Shown piece after piece: positions 7,003-7,011 of a stretch of 7,011 nt of DNA. The position numbers and the translations under genes are program-made. The notes under the pieces are model-generated. The model saw only the letters and a list, made by a program, of their open reading frames with translations. It was not told the origin of the DNA and searched no databases. Source of the stretch: Acidobacteriota bacterium (GTDB taxonomy: Bacteria > Acidobacteriota > Terriglobia > Terriglobales > Acidobacteriaceae); contig QHZV01000074.1 of assembly GCA_003224785.1 (NCBI GenBank), positions 1 to 7,011 on the forward strand. The letters run 5' to 3'. Each line of letters starts with the position of its first letter. Positions within the stretch are counted from its first letter, which is position 1.

Positions 7003-7011
7003 AAAGCGAAC

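Overview
The window looks like chromosomal DNA from a free-living heterotrophic bacterium. An acidobacterial (Terriglobia-like) soil origin is my best guess, based on the style of the GTP-type PEP carboxykinase, the pairing of CLC transporters with CBS tails, and the moderate-to-high GC. That assignment comes from memory of protein families, not from a search. I see no phage, insertion sequence, CRISPR array, tRNA or rRNA.

Layout, left to right: (1) bases 1-171, plus strand, the C-terminal tail of a gene that enters from the left edge. (2) 173-787, minus strand, a DinB-superfamily protein that meets the edge gene tail to tail with one base between the stop codons. (3) 794-2629, minus strand, pckG, GTP-dependent phosphoenolpyruvate carboxykinase, 6 bases upstream of the DinB gene. 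(4) 2725-4473, minus strand, a CLC chloride transporter with canonical motifs and a C-terminal CBS pair. (5) 4474-4594, a divergent intergenic region with a 17-base palindrome next to the regulator start. (6) 4595-5068, plus strand, a MarR-family regulator with a GTG start. (7) 5087-6913, plus strand, a second, diverged CLC transporter with its own CBS pair. (8) A rho-independent terminator at the right edge, possibly bidirectional.

The centre of interest is the divergent unit clc1 <- operator -> marR-clc2. Two CLC proteins of clearly different subtypes sit back to back around a MarR regulator. The first keeps the residues typical of a Cl-/H+ antiporter. The second keeps the gating glutamate but, by eye alignment to E. 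coli ClcA, has lost the proton glutamate, the central tyrosine and the anion-coordinating serine. A simple model is that the MarR protein senses an acid, halide or small-molecule cue and controls marR-clc2, perhaps with clc1, so that two anion-transport modes are switched together. This is inference. The pckG-DinB pair is probably a separate two-gene transcription unit, with a leader hairpin and a strong ribosome binding site ahead of pckG.
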